DNA from: Coprothermobacter sp.
Lineage (GTDB): Bacteria; Caldisericota; Caldisericia; Cryosericales; Cryosericaceae
Length of the DNA stretch: 64,000 bases
Assembly (NCBI GenBank): GCA_013824685.1
Contig: PNOG01000023.1
Coordinates: 1-64,000 of the forward strand
Direction: 5' to 3'
Both the position numbers and the translations under genes were made by a program. This document shows positions 41,885-51,425 of the stretch, in pieces (the first letter of the stretch is position 1; every line of letters starts with the position of its first letter). Under the pieces are notes generated by a model, which worked only from the letters and a program-made list of their open reading frames with translations, made no database searches and had not been told where the DNA came from.

Positions 41885-42952
41885 TCAGACCTTGACGTTG
41901 ACTCCTGCCCGCAGGGCCACGTCAGCCGCAACGATCCCCTTGGCCACAAGCTCCTTGACGCATTTCTCCATGGTCATCATCCCCATGGCACCGCTGGTCT
42001 GCATCGTGGAGACAATCTGGTAAGACTTGTTCTCACGGATGAGGTTCCGGACGGCCGGTGTCGCTATCAGCACTTCCGTGGCCACGACCAGCCCGTTGCC
42101 GTCTCTGCGCGTCAGAAGTTGCTGCGTCACGATGGCTGACAGCACGTTCGCCAGCTGGACCCGGATCTGCCCCTGCTGAGCGGCGGGAAAGACATCGATG
42201 ATACGGTCGATGGATTGCGGAGCCGAATTGGTGTGCAGGGTCCCGAACACCAGGTGTCCGGTCTCGGCGGCCGTCAGAGCTGCCGCAATCGTCTCCAGGT
42301 CTCGCAGTTCGCCCACGAGGATGATGTCGGGGTCCTCTCGCAACACGGCGCGCAGAGCATGTGCGAACGATTCCGTGTCCTCGCCCAGCTCCCGCTGGAC
42401 CACGATGCCCTTGCGGTGCTGGAACAGGAACTCGACGGGGTCCTCGACGGTGACCGTATGGACGTCGCGTTCCTGGTTGATCTTGTCGATCATCGCCGCA
42501 AGTGTTGTCGACTTGCCATGGCCGGTCGGCCCCGTCACGAGCACAAAGCCCTTCTCCAGCTTGATCAGGTCCTTCACGACCTCTGGCAGCCCGAGTGAAT
42601 CCAAGTCGGGGATGGTGAATGGGATACGCCGCATGGTCACGGCCATCGTGCCCCGCTGCCGGAAGACGTTCACACGGAACCGCGCCAGGCCTTTGACCGA
42701 GTAGGAGAAGTCGAAGTCCAGATGCTGCTTGAACACAGTCTTCTGGTCGTCGTTCATGATGGGAAACACAAGCGCTTCGATGCCGCCTCCTGACATCATC
42801 TCGGTCCCAATCGGCAACAGATGCTTGTGGATACGCAGCATGGGCGGCGTTCCCGCCTGTAAATGCAGGTCTGAGGCCCCGCGGTCGACAACAATCTTCA
42901 GGATATCGTCCAGGCCCCTTATTTCGATGGGTACCCTCTTGAGTTCGTCCAT
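41885..42952 (-). CDS. pilT: twitching motility ATPase PilT
   Basis: 355 residues of the GSPE/PilT ATPase family, which powers type IV pilus retraction. The N-terminus (GASDLHLQAGTPPMLRIH) is PilT-type. Walker A is GPTGHGKST (about 138-146), the Asp box gives EDPVEFLF, Walker B is DIILVGELRD, and the His box includes GHLVFGTLHTNSA. The GELRD/E segment supports PilT over PilB. ATG 42952 with GGAGG is chosen; an in-frame TTG 12 bases upstream overlaps the ribosome site. No other pil gene is in the window. Confidence 0.9.
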   Translation of the reverse strand: MDELKRVPIEIRGLDDILKIVVDRGASDLHLQAGTPPMLRIHKHLLPIGTEMMSGGGIEALVFPIMNDDQKTVFKQHLDFDFSYSVKGLARFRVNVFRQRGTMAVTMRRIPFTIPDLDSLGLPEVVKDLIKLEKGFVLVTGPTGHGKSTTLAAMIDKINQERDVHTVTVEDPVEFLFQHRKGIVVQRELGEDTESFAHALRAVLREDPDIILVGELRDLETIAAALTAAETGHLVFGTLHTNSAPQSIDRIIDVFPAAQQGQIRVQLANVLSAIVTQQLLTRRDGNGLVVATEVLIATPAVRNLIRENKSYQIVSTMQTSGAMGMMTMEKCVKELVAKGIVAADVALRAGVNVKV

Positions 42953-43119
42953 CAGTACCTCCAAATCGGCCGGACAATCACCACTTGTGCCGTGCCTTCA
43001 TGTAGTATAGCAGCACACTGGTTTCTTCTACTCATGGAACATATATCGCTTCCTTGCCTATTGTCAACGCACTCTCCTCGGTCTCCACATGCCGTGCGTG
43101 CGTTCACGACGGGGCACGA

Positions 43120-43148
43120 TTGACAAACCGGCGCAGGGACGGTAGCAT
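43120..43148 (+). promoter_or_regulatory. promoter of the gene at 43204
   Basis: TTGACA (43120-43125), 17-bp spacer, TAGCAT (43143-43148), about 55 bases before the start codon. Confidence 0.55.
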
Positions 43149-43203
43149 GAATTGATAGTCATGGAGCGCATGACCACCGTGCTCGTCCACTGGGAGGCCT
43201 GTC

Positions 43204-44175
43204 ATGAACATCAACACACGCATCTGGGAAAACAGCATCGCAGATCTGCCAAAGGGGGACCAGCAGGCGGAGCAGTTCGAGCACTACGCCCGTGAATTCT
43301 TCATGCCTGACAGCATTGCCCCATCTGTCTATCTGGCCAACGTGGCTGCGCTCATGGAACAGTCGACCGAGGAAAGTGGCGTCCAGCCGACTCCATCTGC
43401 GGCACAAATGGCCTTGTCGATGCAGCATCCCACTGGCTTCCCAACATGGTTTCTCGCAGCCTACCCGGACGTGGCCCTCTGGTTCTCTTCGCAGGATGGC
43501 CCTGACCGCAAGGTTGTCGATGCCGAAGTGGCCAGAAGATCGGCAGCATCCGGAGCTGCAGCCAGCCATCTCGTCGACGAGAATGGGTTTTTCGCGCACG
43601 CCGTCCTGCGGACTCTTGTCGACCTGTACCGCGAACGCACAGGCTCTGTGCTGGAATGCACTGCTTCTGATGCCGACCTTCAGGAAGAGGGGGCAGCCGG
43701 TTCGACGGACAAACAAGCCCTGACAGCCCAGCAGGCTGTCGACCTGATGGCCGCAAATATCACTCGTTATGAGCGTGAGCTGGCTACCAGCTACGGAGAC
43801 AGGTTCGCGGGCATACAACCACGCCTGACGGTGGCAGGACTTCTTCAGCTTGGCTACTACGTCCTCGTGGATCACGTCATCCCGCTCGTGACCCTCATCC
43901 AGGCTGCCGACGCATCGGCGTCGGCAGATGATCCAGTCGTCGAATTCGTGGAGCGGCTCGAGATAGAGGTGTTCTGCGCTGAGGGCGGGGAGGGTGAACG
44001 AAAGCGCATCGAAGGGGCATGTCACCTGCTGCGTTCGCGCATTCTCGACGTCGTCCTCCAGACTCGGACGGACTTCGAAGAAATGCCCTCGCTCACGCAG
44101 GCCACCCGCAATTTCATGGATCTGCCTCAGTTCGAGCCACTGCGACAGGCCATCGGTATCCGTCCAGCCGGCTAG
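43204..44175 (+). CDS. hypothetical helical protein, possibly TorD-like
   Basis: 323 residues, almost wholly helical, no signal or membrane segment. FFMPDSIAPSVYLANVAALM near residues 31-50 and VEFVERLEIEVFCAEGG near the C-terminus loosely recall TorD/DmsD chaperones for molybdoenzymes, but the similarity is weak and no molybdoenzyme gene is nearby. GGGAGG precedes ATG 43204. I treat it as unassigned. Confidence 0.6.
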   Translation: MNINTRIWENSIADLPKGDQQAEQFEHYAREFFMPDSIAPSVYLANVAALMEQSTEESGVQPTPSAAQMALSMQHPTGFPTWFLAAYPDVALWFSSQDGPDRKVVDAEVARRSAASGAAASHLVDENGFFAHAVLRTLVDLYRERTGSVLECTASDADLQEEGAAGSTDKQALTAQQAVDLMAANITRYERELATSYGDRFAGIQPRLTVAGLLQLGYYVLVDHVIPLVTLIQAADASASADDPVVEFVERLEIEVFCAEGGEGERKRIEGACHLLRSRILDVVLQTRTDFEEMPSLTQATRNFMDLPQFEPLRQAIGIRPAG

Positions 44176-44205
44176 CAGGCGACTCTGGCCGGAAGCGAAG
44201 TCCGG

Positions 44206-44571
44206 TTAGGGGATGTCCGAGCGCAACGGTTCCGGCTCGATCAATCCGTATGCCTCCGAGACGGGGACCACAAACATGATGCCAACGCCCTTCTGGGTCA
44301 AGTCCCCAACTGCACCCAGCACGATCTTCTTGGCGCGCTCCAGGGCTTCTGTGTTGCTGATGACCGAGAAGATCATCTTGCTGCTCGCCTGCACCGGTGA
44401 ACCACCCAGCAGGCGGGCAATACTGGCCACGATCGGGATGTCGGCCGCAAGCATCTGACCCATGCCCCGGCTGTCGATGACCGTTGCGCCACCGACATCG
44501 ATGGCAGTAAAACCCTCCAGTACCTTGCGCACATGTGCATCACTGTTCAGCACAGCAACCAGCAGGAACAT
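44206..44571 (-). CDS. PII-like regulatory protein
   Basis: 121 residues with the ferredoxin-like PII fold: FLLVAVLNSDAHVRKVLEGF, ATVIDSRGMGQMLA, MIFSVISNTEALE and VGIMFVVPVSEAYGL. It lacks the uridylylated-Tyr T-loop of classical GlnB, so it is a PII-like protein that may bind nucleotides. The start is ATG 44571 with GGAGG; GTG 44577 is an alternative. No transporter is adjacent. Confidence 0.75.
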   Translation of the reverse strand: MFLLVAVLNSDAHVRKVLEGFTAIDVGGATVIDSRGMGQMLAADIPIVASIARLLGGSPVQASSKMIFSVISNTEALERAKKIVLGAVGDLTQKGVGIMFVVPVSEAYGLIEPEPLRSDIP

Positions 44572-44708
44572 CGGCACCTCCGGAAAACATACATCTCCTG
44601 TATCAGTGTGGCGGAGGACTGTCGCCTGTCAACTGCCGCACTATGGCCAAGGCCCATGCGCCCCTGTTCATCGCTCTTCGGCCGGGGCGAACCCTCTTGC
44701 CTTGGGGG

Positions 44709-47204
44709 CTACGGCTCCCCATCGGTGAGTGGCAATGGCGCCTCTTCGGGCTGCGCGGGCGCGACACTGCGATGGGCTGCAGATGCGGACGCAGTATCCT
44801 GTGCTGTCACGTCGTCCCCGAGTCCGCGTCGTCTGCGCCCCTTGCCCTTCGCCGCCTCGGGATTGCGCCCGAGCAAGGACTCAGGGACAAAGCCCGCGTT
44901 CTTGAGGAAGAACCAGTTGGTTGCAGGCAGGTCGAGGGCCAGGTATGCCGAGCGTGCGCCACGTTCCAGCGTCCCCTCCAGCAGCAGCGGATGCGACCCG
45001 ATCTGGACGAAACTTTCAAGGACGCCCTCACCGGGATATGGCTCGGATGCGCCGAAATGCGCCGCGGCCGCGCGCAGGCCGTCATGGTCGGCGTAGTGCA
45101 GGCGGCAATCTGGTGAAACCGACGCCAGCAGGCGTGCCATGAGCGGCGAGACGTGGGCACCCTGCGGCACACCCGCGGTCACCGTGTGACGTGCGGCACG
45201 CGCCTGCTCGAGCAGCCAGCCCTGATGACGGGCGCGCTCCCCCACCATGATCCGCTGGCCGCCCACGACGTTGTTGGGTAACCACTCCTTGATGTCGAGG
45301 AGAGCCCTGGGGTCGACGCGGCGCACCGCTCCCTTTTGCTCGATGATGCTGACAATATGCCTCAGGACCGAATCCTGCGCCCCACGGTCGTGCACGAAAT
45401 CGAGGTCGCCCACCAGGATGAACTTGCCGCGTGCCCGGCTGAGCGCGACGTTGAGCAGGCGAGGCGCCGGGTCGACGTCCCAGTCCTCCAGATTGCCTCG
45501 TGTCAGTGTCGACATAGACCACTGTGGTTCTCCGTCGGTCAGCGAGAAGATGACGACGTCTACCTCTGAACCCTGATAGCGGTGGACGGTCGAGATCGTC
45601 AGCCGTTCCCGGTCCAGCGCCAGTTCGCGCGCCATGGTCCCCAGGAGACGTGCCTGGACGGCATAGGGCGTCACCACCCCGATGCTGATGTCCGGGTAGC
45701 GGGAGAGCATGCCGGCGGCGATCGTCATCACCGTGACCGCCTCCACCAGGTTGAGGCGGGAGTACCCTTTGACCTCCCGGTAGCACCGTGTCTGCAGAAG
45801 CGATGTGTCCACGGCGGCCAAGGCTTGTCCCTCGAACGGAGCAAGGCGTGCAATCGAGCTGGTGCGAACGATGACGCGCTCGCCGTCGTCCAGCCGGTCC
45901 TGGTAGAACAGCCGGCTCACGGCCGAACGGATGGATGGGTGCATGCGGTATTGCGTGCGCAGCATGGCCATATCGGGCACGTCCTCGCCGGCGCGCACCG
46001 CCTTCGTGATGCCCCGCACCTGGTAGATGTCCCGCTGCAGCCACTCGCGGACGGCCGCCGTCGTGCCGGAGGCGATGGGGGGTAGCTGCATGAAATCGCC
46101 CGCGAAGACGATCTTGCCCCGCGCCCTCGAGGCAGCCAGGACGTCATACGGTACCAGCGACATGCTCGCCTCGTCGATGATGACCACGTCGAACGAGCGT
46201 TCCATGAGTTCGTCCGACAAGGCCAGCTTCGTCAGCGTCGTGGCGACGACCTGCGTCTCCGCAACCAGCTTCTTCAGTTCCTTGTCGACACGGTGGCGCA
46301 GTCTGCCCATGTCGCCCCTCACCGTCTCGAATTCGGCGGTGTCGAACAGCTCCTCTCGCTTCGCATGCTCCAGCAGGTCACGACGCCGCGACTGAAGACC
46401 CACAAAGCGCTCAGCGTCGACGTTGCGCCTAGCGAGGATGTTGAGTGGGTTGATGTCGGACTCGACCAGGAGGTCGCGCTTGGTGATGATGCCGTACCGG
46501 ATCACGGCACCGCAGGAAAGGTACGGTGTCCCACGGCAGGCGTTCACCACGGCAAGCGTCGCGACGTCGACTGCCGCGTTGCTGTGTGCCAGCAGCAGGA
46601 CACTCTTGTGACGCTCGATGAGTTCGCGCACCAGGTAGGCGATAGTCCGCGTCTTACCGGTGCCAGGTGGACCCCAGATGAAGCTGACGTCACACTCTGC
46701 GACCTTCTGCAGTGCGTCGCGCTGTGACGGGTCCAGCCACCGGTTGTCCGCGAAGGCCCCGTTCAGCTCTGGCAGACTATCCCCGGGGGCAGGAGGACTG
46801 AGCAGAGCAAGAGCCCGGCCACAATCGTCCTCGTCCTTCAGCGCGTTCAGCCTGTCTTCCAGTTTCAACAGCAGGTCCCATGGCGTAGCAATCATCGTGG
46901 CCGCGCGCACCAGAGCCCCAAGGAACTCGCTGGAGGCAATCGACACCAGGTCCCGGTCCCCGCCCACGTAGACGCCCTGCACGACGCGGCCGTCCACGTC
47001 GAGCTGTACCATAGCTTCCTCGGGCAGGTTGACCTCGTACGGGGTGCTGAAGAAGTAGAGGAAGTTCTCGTCGCCGCTGTCCGACACCAATGTGCCCTCG
47101 ACGAGGGAATGGCGATTCGTCCGCTCCGAGGCCTTCTCGGCGGTGACTTCGTCCTCGATTGCAGCGGCGAACGCCGCGATATGGACTGCCAGTTCTTCGT
47201 TCAT
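44709..47204 (-). CDS. UPF1/IGHMBP2-like SF1 helicase with extra C-terminal domain
   Basis: 831 residues. An N-terminal OB-like region (about 1-140) precedes the helicase: Walker A GPPGTGKTRT (about 177-186), VVIIDEAS and FAGDFMQLPP (II and III), YRMHPSI (IV), STVHRYQGSE (V), NVALSRARGKF (VI). The last ~170 residues form a separate alpha/beta domain (about 660-790) and a basic tail (GKGRRRRGLGDD). SF1B helicases of this group act 5'-3' on DNA or RNA. GGAG precedes ATG 47204. It differs from the defence helicase at 2258, having no DUF4011 or Vsr domain. Confidence 0.82.
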   Translation of the reverse strand: MNEELAVHIAAFAAAIEDEVTAEKASERTNRHSLVEGTLVSDSGDENFLYFFSTPYEVNLPEEAMVQLDVDGRVVQGVYVGGDRDLVSIASSEFLGALVRAATMIATPWDLLLKLEDRLNALKDEDDCGRALALLSPPAPGDSLPELNGAFADNRWLDPSQRDALQKVAECDVSFIWGPPGTGKTRTIAYLVRELIERHKSVLLLAHSNAAVDVATLAVVNACRGTPYLSCGAVIRYGIITKRDLLVESDINPLNILARRNVDAERFVGLQSRRRDLLEHAKREELFDTAEFETVRGDMGRLRHRVDKELKKLVAETQVVATTLTKLALSDELMERSFDVVIIDEASMSLVPYDVLAASRARGKIVFAGDFMQLPPIASGTTAAVREWLQRDIYQVRGITKAVRAGEDVPDMAMLRTQYRMHPSIRSAVSRLFYQDRLDDGERVIVRTSSIARLAPFEGQALAAVDTSLLQTRCYREVKGYSRLNLVEAVTVMTIAAGMLSRYPDISIGVVTPYAVQARLLGTMARELALDRERLTISTVHRYQGSEVDVVIFSLTDGEPQWSMSTLTRGNLEDWDVDPAPRLLNVALSRARGKFILVGDLDFVHDRGAQDSVLRHIVSIIEQKGAVRRVDPRALLDIKEWLPNNVVGGQRIMVGERARHQGWLLEQARAARHTVTAGVPQGAHVSPLMARLLASVSPDCRLHYADHDGLRAAAAHFGASEPYPGEGVLESFVQIGSHPLLLEGTLERGARSAYLALDLPATNWFFLKNAGFVPESLLGRNPEAAKGKGRRRRGLGDDVTAQDTASASAAHRSVAPAQPEEAPLPLTDGEP

Positions 47205-47332
47205 GCGGGCTCCTGTCATCGCGGCGCTGTGCCACGCGAGCATTCATTATACCGCCGCGGGGTTTCCTGTATACTGAGCACAGTGAGACACGAGTTTCCT
47301 GGCATGCAGCGTTCAGTATGGGAGGTAACCTG

Positions 47333-48334
47333 ATGTACAAACCGACAACAAAACTCTCCGCTGTCCTGACCGAACACCCGCGGGCGGCGGCCTATCTTGC
47401 ATCGATCAATCCAAAACTGAAGCTCCTCGGCAACCCGGTCGTCATCGGCCTCATGGCCCCTCGCACCGACCTGCGGAAGGTCGCAGAACGTGCCGGCTGG
47501 ACTGTGGAAGAGCTGGAAGCGGCCGTGGTCCGCAGTGATACCGAGGGAACCGCTCCAGCGACATCGGGAGATGCTCCGGCCAAGCTCAAGGAAGACCTCA
47601 AGGCTGTCCTCCGGAGACTGTACGCAGGCGAAGACCCTGTCAGGTGCAAGGCGCAGTTCAAGGAGCTGATTGCCAGGGCGGACCCACTTCTCATCGCGAC
47701 AGCCGAGGCGGAACTGGCACGTGAGGGCTTCTCCACCGACCAGCTCATGGAAGCGTGCGACGTCCACATGGACGTCTTTCGCGACCAGCTGGCAAGCTCG
47801 CGTACGGTGGTGCCAGATGACCATCCGCTGAAACACTTCATCGACGAGCAGGATGCCATCATTGCCTGGCTCGAGCAAGGACTTGTCCTGGCCAGGACAC
47901 TCGGCGCGCTGAACGGGTACGCAGAGGCGGAGAGCGTGCTCACCGAGCTGCGCCGCCTGATGCAGCATCTGCACGAGGCCCAGAGCCACGACGCCCGGCA
48001 AGAGAACACGCTGTTCCCCCTGCTGGAACGGTATGGCGTCGAAGAACCTCCCGCGATCATGTGGGCTGAGCACAACCGCATGAAGGCAACGCGCGACGTC
48101 ATCGACAAGACGATCCACGGGGCACCCGACGCCCTGCCCTACGCGCAGTTTGCGCAGGTGCTGGCGGGCGCGTTTCAGCACTGGCTGGAGACCTTCGTCC
48201 AGCACGCAAAGAAAGAACAGGAGATTCTGTACAACGTAGCACTCGACCTGCTGTCCGAAAAGGACTGGCAGGATCTTCAGCAGGAATCCCAGGAACTGGG
48301 GTTCTTTGCACTGCCAGAGGAGGAGAACCGATGA
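47333..48334 (+). CDS. DUF438 / hemerythrin-like protein
   Basis: 333 residues. A DUF1858-type N-terminus (about 1-60, LSAVLTEHPRAAAYLASINP) and a DUF438 helical domain (about 80-150) precede a hemerythrin-like bundle (about 160-310). Candidate di-iron ligands are in DDHPLKHFIDEQ, MQHLHEAQSHDARQENTLFP and FVQHAKKEQEIL. Such proteins sense or bind O2, NO or iron. GGGAGG precedes ATG 47333. It overlaps the PAS gene by 4 bases. Confidence 0.85.
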   Translation: MYKPTTKLSAVLTEHPRAAAYLASINPKLKLLGNPVVIGLMAPRTDLRKVAERAGWTVEELEAAVVRSDTEGTAPATSGDAPAKLKEDLKAVLRRLYAGEDPVRCKAQFKELIARADPLLIATAEAELAREGFSTDQLMEACDVHMDVFRDQLASSRTVVPDDHPLKHFIDEQDAIIAWLEQGLVLARTLGALNGYAEAESVLTELRRLMQHLHEAQSHDARQENTLFPLLERYGVEEPPAIMWAEHNRMKATRDVIDKTIHGAPDALPYAQFAQVLAGAFQHWLETFVQHAKKEQEILYNVALDLLSEKDWQDLQQESQELGFFALPEEENR

Positions 48335-48753
48335 GCGATACCAGTTGCGACCTGTTCGAGGGCATGGACCTCGACGTCCTGCTTGCACTGTTCGATACGC
48401 TGCCGGTCGACGTCTCGTTTGTGAACGCGGACGACGAGGTGACCTACTTCAACCTGCCTGCCGCAGGGCGCATCTTTCCGCGCACACGGCTGGACATCGG
48501 GCGCAGGGTACAGCGCTGCCACCCGCCCCAGAGCGTGGACAAGGTCCAGCGAATTCTGGACGACTTCCGCGCGAAAAAGCGCTCCACGGCCGACTTCTGG
48601 CTGGAACTCGGCGGCAAGTTCATCTACATCCGGTACTTCGCCGTCTACGGCAAGGACGGCATCTACCAGGGGACTCTCGAGGTCTCCCAGGACTGCACCG
48701 CAATCCGTGCCCTTACAGGCGAGAAGAAACTCGAGAGCGAGCCGGCCGTCTGA
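48331..48753 (+). CDS. PAS protein paired with DUF438/hemerythrin
   Basis: 140 residues, a single PAS domain: VSFVNADDEVTYFNL, then RRVQRCHPPQSVDKVQ (the HPP segment typical of DUF438-linked PAS domains) and FIYIRYFAVYGKDG. In many relatives this PAS is the C-terminal domain of the DUF438 protein; here it is a separate chain with ATG overlapping the previous stop (ATGA). It probably binds a ligand or haem and works with its neighbour. Confidence 0.82.
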   Translation: MSDTSCDLFEGMDLDVLLALFDTLPVDVSFVNADDEVTYFNLPAAGRIFPRTRLDIGRRVQRCHPPQSVDKVQRILDDFRAKKRSTADFWLELGGKFIYIRYFAVYGKDGIYQGTLEVSQDCTAIRALTGEKKLESEPAV

Positions 48754-48897
48754 GCCGTGCTCAGATCGGCGTCGATGAAGTGACACTGGACACTCTGGAC
48801 TGACACTCCTGCTTCGACGACACGCTCTACTCGGCCCGCCCTTGAAAAGAAACTGCAGTGTGGTACCGTGATGGTAGTTCATACCACAGGAGGTACT

Positions 48898-50268
48898 ATG
48901 AGACACACACGGTTGATGGCTCTCATCACCTGCATTGCGCTGGTCGCAATGCTTGCACTGTCGAATGTGGCTGTTGCACAGACAAAGGGCATGATTGGCA
49001 TCAATGTCCTGTTGAAGACCGACGTCACAAAATCCATCCTGGCCGACCTGGGCACTCACGGTACGGTCCGGGACGTCATCGCCGAGATCAAAGCTGTGAC
49101 CATACAGGCCAAGGCGTCGGAGCTGGCTGTCATCCAGGCACTACCCTACGTCGCAGCCGCCAACCCGGATACAGAGCGCAAGACAGGACCTGTGTCCACA
49201 ACCGCCGTCACTGACTTCTCTGGGGGCATCAACACCTGGGACCTCGATGCGATCAACGTCACTGACTTCGGCGTGGGCCGCACCATCGGCTATGATGGGA
49301 CGGGCGTCTATGTCGCGGTGCTGGATACCGGCCTTGTCAACAACTGGCCGTATTACTTCCCGACTGAGCGAATTGCCACGCAGTATGCCAAGTGCTTCGG
49401 CGGTGGCGGAGGGGAGGCCGGCTTCGTCTCAGAGCAGCCGAACAAGTGGGGGCAGGACCAGAACAGCCACGGGACACACGTCACCAGCACGATCCTTGGC
49501 TACAACATGGGCACAAGGCTCGTGAACGGTGTCGCTCCGATGGCCAAGATCATTCCTGTCAAAGTCCTGAACCAGAATGGCTCTGGCTGGTCGTCGGTCG
49601 TCGCGCGCGGCATCGAGTACGTGGGCGAACTGAAGGCTGGTCCGCTTGCAAACTACCCTGTCGTCATCAACATGAGCCTCGGTGGACCCAGCCTTGACGC
49701 CATGGAGAAGGCGGCCATCGACTATGCCATCGAGCAGGGTGTCATCATCGTGGCATCCGCCGGCAATGAAGGCACGGCAGGCATGGGGTATCCTGGAGCG
49801 TATGCACCTGTCATCTCGGTCGCAGCATCAGGGTGGATAGGTGAGTGGACCACGGCAGGATGGTGGCGCACTCTGAACGTTCCTGACCCCACGAATATCG
49901 CCGACTACTACATCACAGATTTCTCCAGTCGCGCTATCGATACTGAACAGGACCTTGATGTCGCAGCTCCGGGTTCGTGGTGTGTTGGGCCTTACCAGGT
50001 CAATGGTCAGATCAGCTACTACTACCTGGGTGGCACGAGCATGGCATCACCCCACGTGGCGGGCATTGTTGCGCTGATGGCACAGAAGTACCCCTCACTG
50101 ACAGCGCCTCAGGCAGAGACGTTCCTCGAAGCAAGCGCCATTCCGCTTCCGGCCGGCTCGCGCACGATCTACAACCCCGATGGAAGCTCGGAGACGATCT
50201 CTTGGCTCGATGACGCCACGGGTGCAGGTCTGGCTACTGCTGACGCCGCCCTTGCGGCAACACCCTAG
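48898..50268 (+). CDS. secreted subtilisin-like serine protease (S8)
   Basis: 456 residues: signal peptide (about 1-26, to AVAQ), an I9-like propeptide (about 30-90) and an S8 catalytic domain with the triad D143 (VLDTG), H191 (NSHGTHV) and S381 (GGTSMASPHV). The oxyanion Asn is in ASAGNEGTAG. It is an extracellular protease for nutrition or surface processing. CAGGAGG precedes ATG 48898; earlier in-frame ATGs lie before the ribosome site. TGGTA/TACCA arms upstream (about 48860-48886) form a short dyad. Confidence 0.9.
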   Translation: MRHTRLMALITCIALVAMLALSNVAVAQTKGMIGINVLLKTDVTKSILADLGTHGTVRDVIAEIKAVTIQAKASELAVIQALPYVAAANPDTERKTGPVSTTAVTDFSGGINTWDLDAINVTDFGVGRTIGYDGTGVYVAVLDTGLVNNWPYYFPTERIATQYAKCFGGGGGEAGFVSEQPNKWGQDQNSHGTHVTSTILGYNMGTRLVNGVAPMAKIIPVKVLNQNGSGWSSVVARGIEYVGELKAGPLANYPVVINMSLGGPSLDAMEKAAIDYAIEQGVIIVASAGNEGTAGMGYPGAYAPVISVAASGWIGEWTTAGWWRTLNVPDPTNIADYYITDFSSRAIDTEQDLDVAAPGSWCVGPYQVNGQISYYYLGGTSMASPHVAGIVALMAQKYPSLTAPQAETFLEASAIPLPAGSRTIYNPDGSSETISWLDDATGAGLATADAALAATP

Positions 50269-50290
50269 CGGCCCACTGTCTCAAACGTTC

Positions 50291-50319
50291 AACGCCCCCG
50301 CTTACGCGGGGGCGTTTGT
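50291..50319 (+). terminator. intrinsic terminator after the subtilase gene
   Basis: AACGCCCCCGC-TTAC-GCGGGGGCGTT followed by TGT. The 11-bp stem begins 22 bases after the stop. Confidence 0.8.
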
Positions 50320-50365
50320 GTTCCAGGCGATGGCCTCTGAGGATCGCCGGTTCAACGAGCTTCAG

Positions 50366-51214
50366 TCATGCCTTGGTGATGTGCGCGTCCAGCCAGTCGG
50401 CAGCGAAGGCCAGCACGCGCTCCTTTGCCCCATCCGGCTCATGGTGGATGAAATGGTACAGCCCTGGCCACAGCTTGAGCGTCACATCGCCCGATACTCC
50501 TGCGGCAAGACGCTGTGACCCTTCGGGCAGTGCGACAACGTCGTCCTCGCCGTGCATCACGAGCAGAGGGACCTGGACCTCCCCGGCACGCGCGAGTGCT
50601 TCGGTATTGGTTTCGCCGATGACGGCCGCCAATCCGACGGTGATCTTCTTGTACACCAGCGGGTCCGCATCATACGCGTCCAGCACGCCGACGTCATGGC
50701 ATACCTTGCCGCGCATGGGGCCCATGCCGTTGCTGACGGTCATCGTGGGCACAACGTGCCGCAGCACCCTGACCTTGCCCATGGCCGCGGCTGATGCCGC
50801 CGGCATGACAAAGCCACCACTGCAGAGAATGGCGCCCGCCAGCCGTGGGTGTCTGCGAACCAGGTACGCGGCACCGATGGTCGATCCCATACTGAAGCCG
50901 TACAGGAACAGTGGCTTGCCGGGGAAGTGTGCCCGGATTTCGGCACAGTACCGGTCCAGGTCCTCCATGAAGTCGTCGAGGCGGGATACGAACGCCCGCC
51001 TCCCCTCGGACACGCCGTGTCCCCGCAGGTCTCCTGCCACAAACGCGTACCCACGGTCGACGAAGCTGCCTCCGATATCCACGTACCGGCCCCCATATTC
51101 GCCGACACCGTGCACCAAGGCGACCACGCCGCGCACGTCTCCCTCGGGCGTCCACACGCGGGCATACAGGTTCAGGTTGTCTTTGCTGCGATAGCGGAAC
51201 TCATCCCTGTGCAT
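50366..51214 (-). CDS. lysophospholipase / monoacylglycerol lipase-like alpha/beta hydrolase
   Basis: 282 residues. GVGEYGGRY and GDLRGHGVSEG (oxyanion region) precede the nucleophile elbow GFSMGST; the acid is in MHGEDDVV and the His in YHFIHHEPD, completing a Ser-Asp-His triad in the hydrolase_4 fold. It acts on monoacylglycerols or lysophospholipids. No signal peptide, so intracellular. GGGAGG precedes ATG 51214. Confidence 0.88.
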   Translation of the reverse strand: MHRDEFRYRSKDNLNLYARVWTPEGDVRGVVALVHGVGEYGGRYVDIGGSFVDRGYAFVAGDLRGHGVSEGRRAFVSRLDDFMEDLDRYCAEIRAHFPGKPLFLYGFSMGSTIGAAYLVRRHPRLAGAILCSGGFVMPAASAAAMGKVRVLRHVVPTMTVSNGMGPMRGKVCHDVGVLDAYDADPLVYKKITVGLAAVIGETNTEALARAGEVQVPLLVMHGEDDVVALPEGSQRLAAGVSGDVTLKLWPGLYHFIHHEPDGAKERVLAFAADWLDAHITKA

Positions 51215-51320
51215 CGTTGCCTCCCAGACTCCGTTTCACTGCTCAACCATGATAGTATAGGTCCTCCGGGCGAAAGTGCACTGGCTTATCCGCGTGACGG
51301 CGTGTTCCTGGCAACATGTG

Positions 51321-51347
51321 GGTTCCGGCCTTCGCGGCAACGACGGA
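51321..51347. repeat. diverged REP-like repeat unit
   Basis: GGTTCCGGCCTTCGCGGCAA with CGACGGA resembles the 15285-15317 unit (ACTCCCGCCTTCGCGGGAGT with GACGGA) at most positions. It lies in the gap between the lysophospholipase and lipoprotein genes, far from the other copies. Confidence 0.4.
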
Positions 51348-51368
51348 GAGAAGCCTGGTGCACAATGG

Positions 51369-51394
51369 AAAAGGCCGGATCCTGAAGGCCGGCC
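51369..51394 (-). terminator. intrinsic terminator after the FMN-binding lipoprotein gene
   Basis: On the minus strand: GGCCGG, a 10-base loop, CCGGCC, then TTTT. It lies about 30 bases after the stop of the gene at 51426. Confidence 0.6.
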
Positions 51395-51425
51395 TGATGG
51401 TACGTGGTATGTCCTTCAAGAGAGG

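Noticed and set aside
45082-46044. 320-codon minus-strand frame
   Set aside because: Alternate frame inside the UPF1-like helicase gene; Arg/Gly/Pro-rich shadow composition.
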